From: SIG636 sp045592105
GTDB lineage: Bacteria > Bacillota > Clostridia > Oscillospirales > CAG-382
Direction: 5' to 3'
Length of the DNA: 64,000 bases
NCBI GenBank assembly: GCA_045592105.1
Contig: JAZNUB010000059.1
Location: 1 to 64,000, forward strand
Below the pieces are notes generated by a model that was not told where the DNA came from, made no database searches, and saw only the letters and a list, made by a program, of their open reading frames with translations. The position numbers were made by a program, and so were the translations under genes. Positions 35,231 to 44,220 of this stretch are shown here, piece by piece. The number at the start of each line of letters is the position of its first letter. Within the stretch, counting starts at the first letter, position 1.

Positions 35231-35927
35231 AAATAAATCTCTCCTTTGAATAATTGCTTATCCCACGCAAAAATTCAGCACCAAAGTCTTCTTCTACAGC
35301 AGAAACACACAAAGCTATTTCCTGCTCAAAGCCGTTAGCAGAGTGAACGTCCGTCCCCAAAGCGTCTATCAACCCGTATTTCACAAGCTTTTTCAGCTTG
35401 CGCTTATACGCAGGAACGGTAAACGCGCGGAAGTTTATCTGCACCTTACAGCCCATCTCCAAAAGCGGAAGTAATGCCTTCCTATCCAACAAATAGGGGT
35501 ATCTTTCTATATGTGCAAGAACGGGCGTTATACCGCGCACGTATACCAAACGCTCCAAATTAGCCGCAGTTGTTGCCGCAAGCTTTTGGTCGTATGGCAG
35601 CTCTGTAAGCATATACGTGCCTTTTCCGTTTAATGTAAGCAGGCTTAAATCGGTATTATTAAACAGCAAGGAGGTTAAATACACCTCTGCACCAAGATGC
35701 AACCTTGGCACGGTGCACCCCTCCAGCTCCGCGTTAAGCCGGGCAAAGCAGGAAGCCCTTCTGCTTACATACTCCTTCATATCCTCGCGGTTGGAATAGT
35801 AATGGGAGGATAAAACAACGTCCGTAAACCCGTTTTGATACAATACCGAAAGTATTTGCACCGCTTCCTTTGCGGTTTCAACACCGTCATCCATATCGGG
35901 AAGTATATGTGTGTGAAAATCAACCAT
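35217..35927 (-). CDS. cpsB: CpsB/YwqE-type tyrosine phosphatase (PHP fold)
   Basis: The 236-residue protein has the PHP metal motifs: MVDFHTHILPDMDDG at the start, LSSHYY near 41, GITPVLAHIERYPYL near 131 and ALGTDVHS near 195. It is a manganese-dependent phosphotyrosine phosphatase that reverses the action of the CpsD kinase. It overlaps the kinase gene as TAATG. Length and order are typical for Wzy-dependent capsule regulation. Confidence 0.92.
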   Translation of the reverse strand: MVDFHTHILPDMDDGVETAKEAVQILSVLYQNGFTDVVLSSHYYSNREDMKEYVSRRASCFARLNAELEGCTVPRLHLGAEVYLTSLLFNNTDLSLLTLNGKGTYMLTELPYDQKLAATTAANLERLVYVRGITPVLAHIERYPYLLDRKALLPLLEMGCKVQINFRAFTVPAYKRKLKKLVKYGLIDALGTDVHSANGFEQEIALCVSAVEEDFGAEFLRGISNYSKERFIYAKA

Positions 35928-36688
35928 TAATTGTTACCGCCGGTGGGCTTGCTTTGTTCGCTGGCATAAACCCTGTCAACGTACTTGCCCGCACTCTTAT
36001 ATTTGCGCGTTTCATACTCGCTGGAACAGTTTACAACAACGCCGATTATCTTGGCATCTATAAATTCCAGCTTAGAAAGCGCCGCTTGAAATTCCCCGTG
36101 CGTGGAATAGTTTTGCCTTGTTACGAAAACCACACCGTCAGATATCTTAATAAGCGGCAACGCATCCGCAACAACGTTTATAGGCGGGGTATCCAAAATG
36201 ATGTAATCATAGGTTTCCGAAAGCTTGTCCAGCATATTCTTCATACGCTCGCTTGCAAGCATTTCGGAAGGGTTTGGAGCCAACAGACCTGATGAAAGCA
36301 CGTCCAAATTGTCAAACTTTGATTTCTGTATAGCCTGCTCCAATGTGGAAAGCCCGCTTAACACGTTGGTTACACCAACGTTGTTGGGAAGCCGCAACGC
36401 CCTGTGCATACGCGGCTTTCTTAAGTCACAGTCTATAAGCAAAACGCGTGTATACGCCTGCGCCACGGATACCGCAACGTTAAGCGCGGTAGTGCTTTTA
36501 CCCTCGGAGGGGATTGCGCTTGTAAACACTATGCGTTTGCACCCGTCCTTCATAATGGAAAGTGCTATGTTCGTTCTTATAGCCTTATACGCCTCTTTAA
36601 CGGAGAACATCAATGCTGATTCGTCGCCACCGTAGGAGGAGTATTTATTTATATACGCGGCGTTATTCTTCTTGCCAAACAAACCCAT
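35927..36688 (-). CDS. cpsD: CpsD-type bacterial tyrosine kinase
   Basis: This 253-residue BY-kinase has Walker A FTSAIPSEGKSTTALN, Walker A' VLLIDCDLRKPRMH and Walker B YDYIILDTPP. The C terminus has a Tyr cluster (YETRKYKSAGKYVDRVY) that should be autophosphorylated. It needs the Wzz-like membrane partner encoded just before it for activity. It controls polymer length or export with CpsB. Confidence 0.94.
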   Translation of the reverse strand: MGLFGKKNNAAYINKYSSYGGDESALMFSVKEAYKAIRTNIALSIMKDGCKRIVFTSAIPSEGKSTTALNVAVSVAQAYTRVLLIDCDLRKPRMHRALRLPNNVGVTNVLSGLSTLEQAIQKSKFDNLDVLSSGLLAPNPSEMLASERMKNMLDKLSETYDYIILDTPPINVVADALPLIKISDGVVFVTRQNYSTHGEFQAALSKLEFIDAKIIGVVVNCSSEYETRKYKSAGKYVDRVYASEQSKPTGGNN

Positions 36689-36704
36689 AGCTTCTCCTCC
36701 TTAA

Positions 36705-37439
36705 TTAGTGCTTATACTTGTATTTATATCTGTTTATATAGCTCTTATTCGCGTTCTTATCCGTACCCGCCTTACTGTCAAAGGTAGGAACCGTGCCAAG
36801 AACGGGGAGATTATACCTTTCGGAAATTTCCTCCGTGCTTCTGATACGGTAATCGTACATATCCTTTACAAACACAAAGAAAAAGGTTGCAAACGCGCCA
36901 AAGATAAAGCCTATAATAACGTTTTTCTTATAATCAACAGCGGTAACGCCGCTTATACGCGCATCCTCCACTATCTCAACGTTGTCAACACCAAATCTTT
37001 CGTTCAGATAAATGCTTGCGTTGTGCGCGGCAGATTCCGCCACCGCCTTTGCCAGCGCGTTGTTGGCATTTGCCACCCTCACCGTTATAATAGCGGTTTC
37101 GTTCTTGCTCCCCACGCGAAGCGAGCCGTATACACCCGCAGGGCTTGTCATTGCCTTGTATTCATCACTTAAGCCCTGATATACTACCTTACAGAACTTT
37201 ACGGTTTTTAACATCTCGATGTAAGTGGCGGAATACGAATTCTCTGCACCTATACCAAGATACTTGTCCCCCTCCGTAGCCTTGGTGTTAACGTACAGCT
37301 CGGTATACGCTGTGTAGATAGGCACAGCAGTTTTTATCGTATAATAATACATAGCGGCGGACATAAGCAACGCCACGGCAAGTATAAGTATAAACTTTTT
37401 TCTTAAAAGCTTTATCGCTTTTTCAACACTGAAATTCAT
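36705..37439 (-). CDS. Wzz/CpsC-like chain-length regulator
   Basis: The 244-residue protein has two membrane helices (about 14-34 and 180-205) with an extracellular domain between them, the Wzz/YveK layout. Its cytoplasmic C terminus activates the CpsD kinase, which follows 16 nt later. The C-terminal tail is short and basic, as in Firmicutes homologues. Confidence 0.9.
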   Translation of the reverse strand: MNFSVEKAIKLLRKKFILILAVALLMSAAMYYYTIKTAVPIYTAYTELYVNTKATEGDKYLGIGAENSYSATYIEMLKTVKFCKVVYQGLSDEYKAMTSPAGVYGSLRVGSKNETAIITVRVANANNALAKAVAESAAHNASIYLNERFGVDNVEIVEDARISGVTAVDYKKNVIIGFIFGAFATFFFVFVKDMYDYRIRSTEEISERYNLPVLGTVPTFDSKAGTDKNANKSYINRYKYKYKH

Positions 37440-37454
37440 ATAATACCTCCCGCC

Positions 37455-39368
37455 TTACGCCTTAGCTTTGGCTTGCGTTTTGTTTCTCTGCTTAAAAGTG
37501 GGTACTGCGTTAAGCAAAGCGCCAACAACGCTGTTGCTATCGTTTTTCCCTGCACACTCACACATCAAGCTATAATCCGCCATAAGCTTTTCGCCGTCTA
37601 TGTTGCCCGTTTCCTCGATGAAAATTTTATCGTGATAGGTGCTGGTAAGATTACCGCCCATAAGCGTTTCCTCATAAAGCTTTTCACCTGGGCGAAGCCC
37701 AACGTATTTTATCTTTATATCCTTATCGGGAACGTACCCGTGCAAGCGTATAAGGTTGCGCGCAAGATCCGCTATCTTAACAGGCTCACCCATATCAAGC
37801 ACAAATATCTCCCCTCCGCGTGCCATAGCCCCTGCGCGAAGCACAAGCGAAACGGCTTCGGGAATGGTCATAAAATACCTTGTTATATCAGGATGCGTAA
37901 CGGGCAGATCCTTCTTCTGCTCTATAAGCTTGGTGAACAGCGGTATAACCGAGCCGTTGGAACCAAGCACGTTGCCGAAACGAACCGCACAATACTCCGT
38001 ACCCTTATAGCAAGCGTTCAAATGCTGAACTATCATCTCACAAAAACGCTTTGTTGCACCCATAACGTTGGTGGGATTAACAGCCTTATCGCTGGAGATA
38101 AGAACAAAACGCTTTGTTGCGTACAGATTTGCAAGCATTGCAACGTTGTATGTGCCTGCAATATTGTTTTTAATGGCTTCCTCAGGGTCCGTTTCCATAA
38201 GAGGCACGTGCTTATGCGCCGCGGCGTGGAAAACAACCTGCGGCCTGTACTTGGCAAAAAGCACCTCCATCTTTGCGTAATCTCTAACGCTGGCGATGTG
38301 TACGTCGATACACGCATCAGCACCGTATATACCAAACAGCTCCTGCTGAATATCATAAGCGTTGTTTTCATATATATCTACGATAACGAGAAGCTTTGGT
38401 GAATACTGCATTACCTGACGGCACAGCTCGCTTCCTATGCTGCCGCCGCCACCCGTTACCATAACGACCTTGCCGCCAATAAGCTGTGCGCTTTCGTGCA
38501 CGTCCAATACAACGGGTGCTCTGCCAAGCAAATCCTCCGTATCTATCTTGCGCATTTGGCTCATAAGCTTGTGGCTGTCAACAATATTATAAATTTCGGG
38601 TATAATTCGTATCTCACAGCCCGTTTCATTACAAAGCCCTACTATACGCCTGTTGGTTGCCTTATTGGCAGAAGGGATAGCTATAATCAAAACCTCGGCA
38701 TTAAGCTTTTCCGCAATGTCTCCAACTTTATCTATCGGCCCGTATATCGGGATATTATCTATGTTCCTGCCGATTTTGGTATTATCGTCATCAACTATAC
38801 CAACAACCGTATACTCACAATCCGTACGCTGTATTTCCGAAAGCAACAGCCAGCACGCCTGCCCCGCGCCTACAATAACGGTACGGCGCCCCTCACGCTT
38901 GCTCATCTGAACGGGCGCGCTTTTCCTCATATCGTAAATCATACGGTACAGCATACGCATAATTATAAGCGAGAACATACAGGCACCGCACGAAAACAAG
39001 GCAAAAACATAGTAAAGCTTAGCCTTATCCGTACCGTCGTTTACGATCTCCTGCACCAAGGAGGGAACGCCTGCAAACTTATTAAAGCAAAAGCATAAAG
39101 CCGCGCCGCACAAAACGCCTGCGGCAACAACAACATAGTCCCTCATACGGGCGTAGCGCCAGATATTTTTATACGTTTTAAACAACGCCAGCATCGCCGC
39201 TATTACAAAAACGTTTTCCACAGTATAAACCATAGCGGCGGTATCAATTCTATCACCTATTATTATCGCCCATGACAATGCGAAGCAAATACAAATTGCA
39301 AACATATCTATAAACAAAAGAAGGATACGCTTTCTTTTGCTTACAAAAAAGCTTGTTAATTTTGCCAT
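37455..39368 (-). CDS. CapD/FlaA1-like nucleoside-diphosphate-sugar 4,6-dehydratase
   Basis: The 637-residue protein has four membrane helices at about 12-115, a CoA-like Rossmann domain (VIVGAGQACWLLL), and a second Rossmann domain with VMVTGGGGSIGSELCRQV near residue 310. It is the long FlaA1/CapD type that converts UDP-GlcNAc to UDP-4-keto-6-deoxy sugars. The active-site motif lies around VLISSDKAVNPTNVMGATKR. ATG at 39368 follows AAGGAG; an in-frame start at 39431 has no site. It begins the polysaccharide operon. Confidence 0.93.
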   Translation of the reverse strand: MAKLTSFFVSKRKRILLLFIDMFAICICFALSWAIIIGDRIDTAAMVYTVENVFVIAAMLALFKTYKNIWRYARMRDYVVVAAGVLCGAALCFCFNKFAGVPSLVQEIVNDGTDKAKLYYVFALFSCGACMFSLIIMRMLYRMIYDMRKSAPVQMSKREGRRTVIVGAGQACWLLLSEIQRTDCEYTVVGIVDDDNTKIGRNIDNIPIYGPIDKVGDIAEKLNAEVLIIAIPSANKATNRRIVGLCNETGCEIRIIPEIYNIVDSHKLMSQMRKIDTEDLLGRAPVVLDVHESAQLIGGKVVMVTGGGGSIGSELCRQVMQYSPKLLVIVDIYENNAYDIQQELFGIYGADACIDVHIASVRDYAKMEVLFAKYRPQVVFHAAAHKHVPLMETDPEEAIKNNIAGTYNVAMLANLYATKRFVLISSDKAVNPTNVMGATKRFCEMIVQHLNACYKGTEYCAVRFGNVLGSNGSVIPLFTKLIEQKKDLPVTHPDITRYFMTIPEAVSLVLRAGAMARGGEIFVLDMGEPVKIADLARNLIRLHGYVPDKDIKIKYVGLRPGEKLYEETLMGGNLTSTYHDKIFIEETGNIDGEKLMADYSLMCECAGKNDSNSVVGALLNAVPTFKQRNKTQAKAKA

Positions 39369-39505
39369 TAAATAAAAGCTCCTTTTCGTTGTTCGCGCCG
39401 CAAAAACGCCTTGCGGCTTATGCGCGAACATTACTACCCCTGATAACTATTTGATTATAACAATTTTTTTTGCGCGTGTCAACATAATTTTTGGTTATAT
39501 GGCTA

Positions 39506-39534
39506 TTGACTACAGTGGAAAAAAGTAGTATCAT
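39506..39534 (+). promoter_or_regulatory. Sigma-A promoter of serC-serA
   Basis: TTGACT (39506-39511) and TATCAT (39529-39534) are 17 nt apart, ending 35 nt before the serC start. No T-box or attenuator fits in the short leader. Confidence 0.75.
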
Positions 39535-39569
39535 AGGTTAATCAATAAAAATAGAAACGAGGAATAATT

Positions 39570-40649
39570 ATGAGCAGAATTTACAACTTTTCGGCAGGTC
39601 CTTCTATGCTGCCCGAGGAGGTTCTTAAATCGGCAGCAGAAAATATGCTTGATTACAAGGGTAGCGGCATGTCCGTTATGGAAATGAGCCATCGATCTCC
39701 CGTTTACGATAAAATCATTAAGGATGCAGAAGCTTCTTTGAGAAAGCTTATGAACATACCCGATAACTATAAGGTTCTCTTCCTTCAAGGCGGTGCAACC
39801 CTTCAGTTCTCCGCAGTTCCGCTTAACCTTATGAAAACCGGCAAGGCGGACTATATTGTTTCCGGTCAGTTCTCCGGCAAGGCAGCTAAAGAGGCTGAAA
39901 GATACGGTACGGTAAACGTTGTTGCTTCCAGCAAGGATAAAAACTTTGTTTCCGTTCCCGTTGTTGGTAAGGAAGCCTTCTCCCCCGATGCGGATTATGT
40001 TCACATCTGCTATAACAACACCATTTACGGCACCGTTTTCAACTACGTACCCGATACAGGGGATATTCCCTTGGTTGCAGATATGTCCTCCGGTATACTT
40101 TCCGTTCCTGTTGACGTTAGCAAGTACGGTCTTATCTACGCAGGCGCGCAGAAGAATATGGCACCCGCAGGTCTTACCGTTGTTATCGTGCGTGAGGATC
40201 TCATTGGCAACGCAAGAAGTGAGTGCCCCGTATATCTTGACTATAAGGTTCAGGCAGATAACGATTCTATGTATAACACTCCTCCTTGCTACTCTATCTA
40301 CGTAGCAGGCTTGGTATATGAATGGATTCTTGGTCTTGGCGGCCTTGAAGCTATGGAAAAGATCAACAGAGAAAAGGCAGCTATCCTTTACGATTATCTT
40401 GATTCTTCCGAGCTGTTCAAGCCCACCGCTGAGAAAGAGTTCCGTTCTCTTATGAACGTATGCTTCATAACCGGCAACGCTGATTTGGATAAGGAGTTCT
40501 GCTCCGAAGCCGCAAAAGCCGGCTTTGTAAACCTTAAGGGTCACCGTTCCGTAGGCGGTATGCGTGCATCTATATACAACGCAATGCCTATCGAGGGTGT
40601 TAAGAAGCTTGTTGAATTTATGAAAGAATTTGAAAGGGCGCACAAATAA
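39570..40649 (+). CDS. serC: Phosphoserine aminotransferase
   Basis: This 359-residue PLP enzyme makes 3-phosphoserine from 3-phosphohydroxypyruvate and glutamate. The opening IYNFSAGPSMLPEEVL is diagnostic. The PLP lysine is in YAGAQKNMAPAGL near residue 192, and GHRSVGGMRASIYNAM closes the active site. It overlaps serA as TAATG. Codon use is strongly biased, suggesting high expression. Confidence 0.96.
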   Translation: MSRIYNFSAGPSMLPEEVLKSAAENMLDYKGSGMSVMEMSHRSPVYDKIIKDAEASLRKLMNIPDNYKVLFLQGGATLQFSAVPLNLMKTGKADYIVSGQFSGKAAKEAERYGTVNVVASSKDKNFVSVPVVGKEAFSPDADYVHICYNNTIYGTVFNYVPDTGDIPLVADMSSGILSVPVDVSKYGLIYAGAQKNMAPAGLTVVIVREDLIGNARSECPVYLDYKVQADNDSMYNTPPCYSIYVAGLVYEWILGLGGLEAMEKINREKAAILYDYLDSSELFKPTAEKEFRSLMNVCFITGNADLDKEFCSEAAKAGFVNLKGHRSVGGMRASIYNAMPIEGVKKLVEFMKEFERAHK

Positions 40650-41809
40650 TGAAAAATATAGCTTTACTTAATAAAATAGGTGCCGCAGGCCTTAAAAAGT
40701 TTGACGTTTCCAACTACAACATCGGTTGTGAGGCAAATGATGCTGATGCGATAATGGTTCGCTCTGCCGCTATGCACGATATGCAGTTTGGCAAAAACCT
40801 TGTTGCAATAGCAAGAGCAGGCGCAGGCGTTAATAACATCCCTGTTGACAGATGCGCTGAAGAAGGCATAGTTGTTTTCAACACCCCCGGTGCTAACGCA
40901 AACGGCGTTAAGGAGCTTACAATGGCTGCTTTGTTGCTTGCATCCAGAAACATTTCGGGCGGCATCAACTGGGCAAACAGCCTTACTAACGAAGAAAACG
41001 TTGCAAAAGCAGTAGAAGCAGGCAAAAGCGCGTTTGTTGGCCCCGAGCTTTTGGGTAAAACCCTTGGCGTTATCGGCCTTGGCGCTATCGGCGGCCTTGT
41101 TGCTAACTGTGCAAAGAGCCTTGGGATGACCGTTATCGGCTGTGACCCTTATCTTACGGTTGACAATGCATGGCATCTTTCTCGCTCCATAATAAAGGCA
41201 AACACCTTTGACGAGGTTTTTGAAAAGAGCGATTATATAACCGTTCACGTTCCTTCCACCAAGGATACGAAGGGTATGTTTAACGCACGCAGCTTCTCTC
41301 TTATGAAAGACGGCGTTCGTATAGTAAACCTTTCCCGCGCAGACCTTGTTAATATAGCAGACCTTAAGGCTGCTATCGAAGAAGGCAAGGTTGCATCTTA
41401 CGTAACGGATTTCCCCACCAACGATACCATTAACTGTGATAAAATAGTTTGCATCCCTCACCTTGGTGCTTCCACGCCCGAATCTGAGGAAAACTGTGCA
41501 AGCATGGCGGCAGAGGAGCTTATTGATTTCCTTGAAAACGGCAATATCAGAAACAGCGTAAACTATCCTAATGTTGACCTGCCCCGTCAGTCCGAGCACA
41601 GGATTTTGGTGCTTCACGAAAACATTCCCAACAGCCTTTCCCAGATATCCGGCGTTATCAGCGCGGCAGGCGTTAATATCGAATCTATGCTTAACCGTTC
41701 CAAGGGTGCAAACGCTTGCAGCGTGCTTGATACTAACGATGCCGTTTCTGCGGAAACCGTTGAAAAGATTATGGCTGTTCAGGGCGTAAGGCGCGCAATT
41801 ATCATCTAA
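40649..41809 (+). CDS. serA: D-3-phosphoglycerate dehydrogenase
   Basis: The 386-residue protein catalyses the first step of serine synthesis from glycolysis. It has the NAD fold with LGVIGLGAIGGLVAN near residue 135, the active-site region VNLSRADLVN, and CIPHLGASTPESEEN with the catalytic His. A C-terminal ACT domain at about 315-386 may give serine feedback. It is the short Clostridial type. No serB phosphatase is adjacent. Confidence 0.95.
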   Translation: MKNIALLNKIGAAGLKKFDVSNYNIGCEANDADAIMVRSAAMHDMQFGKNLVAIARAGAGVNNIPVDRCAEEGIVVFNTPGANANGVKELTMAALLLASRNISGGINWANSLTNEENVAKAVEAGKSAFVGPELLGKTLGVIGLGAIGGLVANCAKSLGMTVIGCDPYLTVDNAWHLSRSIIKANTFDEVFEKSDYITVHVPSTKDTKGMFNARSFSLMKDGVRIVNLSRADLVNIADLKAAIEEGKVASYVTDFPTNDTINCDKIVCIPHLGASTPESEENCASMAAEELIDFLENGNIRNSVNYPNVDLPRQSEHRILVLHENIPNSLSQISGVISAAGVNIESMLNRSKGANACSVLDTNDAVSAETVEKIMAVQGVRRAIII

Positions 41810-41825
41810 CAAAGAAGGTATTATC

Positions 41826-42665
41826 TTGAAGCTTTCAACAGAGTTTAATTATGGCAGTATCCTTTTCGGCACGGAGGAAGCCATTAAAATAATGGCAGAA
41901 TCGGGCTTTGACGCGCTTGATTACTCTATGTTTGACCTCACGCGTGAGGATAACCCGCTAACGCATGACGATTGGCGTGAGCGTATGCAGTCCTTCCGCA
42001 CCATTGCAGAGGAAAACGGCATAGGCTTTAACCAAACGCACGCGCCATTCCCTGCTTTTAAGGAGGGGGACGAGGAGTATAATACTACCACCTTCCCGCT
42101 TCTTGTGCGCTCTATCGAGGTTACGGCTATACTTGGCGCAAAGCACGTTGTTATGCACCCACAGCCCACGGGGGGTAACGATTTGGAAAAGAACGTTGCT
42201 TTCTTCTCTCGCCTTGCTCCGTATTGCAAGCAGTTTGGCGTTAAAATAGCGATAGAAAACCTTATAGGTGATGCGTTTTTCGCAAAGCCCGAGCAGTTGG
42301 GTGCGCTTATAGACGCGCTTGACAGCGATTGTTTTACAGGGCTTTTGGATATAGGGCACGCTTCCATCAACGGTGTTGGTGCGCCGCAGTTTATTAAGGA
42401 TTTCGGCACAAGGCTTTCCGCCCTGCACGTGCACGATAACGATACCGTGCATGACCTGCACAATCTCCCCTACACCAAGGGCTTGGATTGGGAGGCTATC
42501 TGTACCGCTTTGGCTGAAAACGGCTATAACGGCGATTTCACCTTTGAAGCAGGCTTTTTCATCCGCCAGTTCCCCAAGGAGCTTGCAAGGGACGCATACC
42601 GTATGATGGCGGCTGTTGGCAAATACCTTGTTGCAAAAATAGAAAGCAAAAAGAACAACAAATAA
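41826..42665 (+). CDS. TIM-barrel sugar-phosphate isomerase/epimerase family protein
   Basis: The 279-residue protein has the xylose-isomerase-like barrel. Metal ligands are probably Glu in KIAIENLIG near 142, Asp and His in LDIGHASING near 180, His in LHVHDND near 205, and Glu in FEAGFF near 245. The substrate is not known. The start is a TTG after AAGAAGG, 16 nt behind serA, so it is probably in the serine operon. A strong terminator follows. Confidence 0.85.
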   Translation: MKLSTEFNYGSILFGTEEAIKIMAESGFDALDYSMFDLTREDNPLTHDDWRERMQSFRTIAEENGIGFNQTHAPFPAFKEGDEEYNTTTFPLLVRSIEVTAILGAKHVVMHPQPTGGNDLEKNVAFFSRLAPYCKQFGVKIAIENLIGDAFFAKPEQLGALIDALDSDCFTGLLDIGHASINGVGAPQFIKDFGTRLSALHVHDNDTVHDLHNLPYTKGLDWEAICTALAENGYNGDFTFEAGFFIRQFPKELARDAYRMMAAVGKYLVAKIESKKNNK

Positions 42666-42677
42666 TTCCAAACAATA

Positions 42678-42711
42678 AAAGCCTTCCCACGTTTTTCGCG
42701 CGGAAGGCTTT
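42678..42711 (+). terminator. Terminator after the serC operon
   Basis: A perfect 10-bp stem (aaagccttcc at 42678-42687, ggaaggcttt at 42702-42711) has a loop containing gcgcg. The T tract is short (tttactat). Confidence 0.7.
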
Positions 42712-42730
42712 ACTATAAAGGAGCTTAGAT

Positions 42731-43702
42731 ATGAACAATTTATATTACCACACTATCCCCTTTAACGCAAGCAACCTAAAGGGTAGCTTTAACGGCGTTA
42801 AGGCAGAAAACGGATATCTTCAGCTTGACAACTGCAAGGAAGGAGCTTTCGTTTCGGAGCCTATAAGCGTGCCGGAGTGTGATACCTTGCTTATCTCTTG
42901 GAACTGCTATCGCCGCGGCGGAAGCGTTGAAATGATGCTTTCCTACCAAAAGGCAAACGGCAGCTATAGCAGCTTCTTCTCCTATGGCGAATGGGGCACA
43001 AAGCCTGCAAACAAAAGCTGTAAAACCGAAGAAGGCGTTATGGATCAGGACACGCTTATGCTCCCCGAAAAGACAAAAAGCGTTATCATAAAGGCAGTTC
43101 TTACCGCAGGAACGGACGGTAGCGGTGACCCACAGCTTATCCGCTTTGGCTTAACGCATAACGGCACGCCCAATTTTACCGTTGACACAAGCGCATTGCC
43201 CGAAGAGGTTATTCTTAACGTAATACCTCGCTCGCAAATGGAGGTTCCCGTTATAGGCGGCATTATATGCAGCCCCACCTCCACCTCTATGTGTATGGAC
43301 TATAAGGGCTTAAGCCTGCCCACGGCAGACGTTGCCGCTATGTGCTTTGACTATGGTGACGATATCTACGGCAACTGGCTGTTTAACGTGGCTTGCGCGG
43401 GCGAACAGGGCTTTGAAGCTCATTTTGATATGTACGATACGGAAGCGGCTATGCATTGCCTCGCTAACGGAACGCCTATGGCGTTTTCCATAAGAACGGA
43501 GGATGGGCAGATAACCAACGCGCCGCACGGCTATAGATTTGGGCATCTTATCTGCGTTATAGGCTACAAGAAAATAAACGGCAAGCTTCATTTTATCGTA
43601 AACGACCCTTCAAGCAAGGACGTAAAGGATGTTCGCCGTGAATACGATGCTGAAGAATTGGCATCCGGTTGGAAGCTTGGCGCAGTTTATGTAATACGTT
43701 AA
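42731..43702 (+). CDS. C39-like peptidase with N-terminal beta-sandwich domain
   Basis: The 323-residue protein has an N-terminal region (about 1-150) that looks like a carbohydrate-binding or galactose-binding-type sandwich, followed by a C39-like papain fold at about 165-323. The nucleophile Cys is in GGIICSPTSTSM near 180, the His in FGHLICVIGY near 275, and the Asn/Asp in FIVNDPSS near 293. There is no signal peptide, so it is cytoplasmic or exported by an unknown route. It lies 65 nt after the isomerase, past its terminator. Confidence 0.75.
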   Translation: MNNLYYHTIPFNASNLKGSFNGVKAENGYLQLDNCKEGAFVSEPISVPECDTLLISWNCYRRGGSVEMMLSYQKANGSYSSFFSYGEWGTKPANKSCKTEEGVMDQDTLMLPEKTKSVIIKAVLTAGTDGSGDPQLIRFGLTHNGTPNFTVDTSALPEEVILNVIPRSQMEVPVIGGIICSPTSTSMCMDYKGLSLPTADVAAMCFDYGDDIYGNWLFNVACAGEQGFEAHFDMYDTEAAMHCLANGTPMAFSIRTEDGQITNAPHGYRFGHLICVIGYKKINGKLHFIVNDPSSKDVKDVRREYDAEELASGWKLGAVYVIR

Positions 43703-43710
43703 CAAAAAAA

Positions 43711-43856
43711 CGCCTTTTGAGGCACACTCCGTAAGGAAGTGTGCCTCAGTTATATTCGCCTTGCGGCGAGTGATATTGCTTCGCAGTGATATGATGCTTC
43801 GCATCGTGATATTGTCCTTCGGACAGTTTTATGGGCGAATATAATATAACTGAAAC
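43711..43856 (+). repeat. Array of short hairpins with AGTGATATT-type linkers, locus 2
   Basis: A large hairpin (gaggcacac/gtgtgcctc, 43719-43747) is followed by five small ones: cgcc/ggcg at 43756, tgc/gca at 43778, gatgc/gcatc at 43793, and gtcc/ggac at 43814, each closed by a TTCG- or TTGC-type loop. Linkers are agttatatt, agtgatatt, gtgatat and gtgatatt. It ends with cgaatataatataactgaaacc. The order and linkers match locus 1 (16351-16543) read on its minus strand. Confidence 0.8.
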
Positions 43857-43919
43857 CCTGTTTTTTTAAAACGCAACTTCCATCTTTTATCAAGTAAACG
43901 TAGTATTGGTGGGGTATAT

Positions 43920-44159
43920 ATGCAATTGAATGAAGCAGTTTCCAAAAGGATAAAGGAGCTTTGTAACAAAAACGGGATAACACAGTATGCGCTTTCACAA
44001 AAAAGCGGTGTTCCGCAATCAACGTTAAGCACAATTATTAGTTGCACTTTTCCAAGTATGAAGCTGCGTATTATTTACGAGATTTGTGAGGGCTTAGAGA
44101 TAAGCTTAAACGAATTTTTTAATTCCCCTCTTTTTGATAGGGAGAATATTATTGACTAA
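43920..44159 (+). CDS. XRE-family helix-turn-helix protein
   Basis: The 79-residue protein is a single HTH domain: ITQYALSQKSGVPQSTLSTI gives the two helices, and LRIIYEICEGLEISLNEF follows as in Cro/C1 types. The ATG follows GGTGGGG. It stands alone, 64 nt after the hairpin array. It is probably a DNA-binding regulator; its target is unknown. Confidence 0.88.
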   Translation: MQLNEAVSKRIKELCNKNGITQYALSQKSGVPQSTLSTIISCTFPSMKLRIIYEICEGLEISLNEFFNSPLFDRENIID

Positions 44160-44170
44160 GCAATAACAAA

Positions 44171-44204
44171 TTAACGGGGTTGAGTTTTTGCTCAACCCCG
44201 TTAA
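44171..44204. terminator. Bidirectional terminator between the XRE gene and uraA
   Basis: A perfect 14-bp stem (44171-44184 with 44191-44204) has the loop tttttg. It serves the XRE gene on the plus strand and uraA on the minus strand. Confidence 0.75.
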
Positions 44205-44220
44205 AATTATAATTTAAATA

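Noticed and set aside
40664..41812. Long open frame opposite serA, and a similar one opposite serC (39531-40643)
   Set aside because: Both mirror highly biased codon use in serA and serC and show no recognisable protein features.
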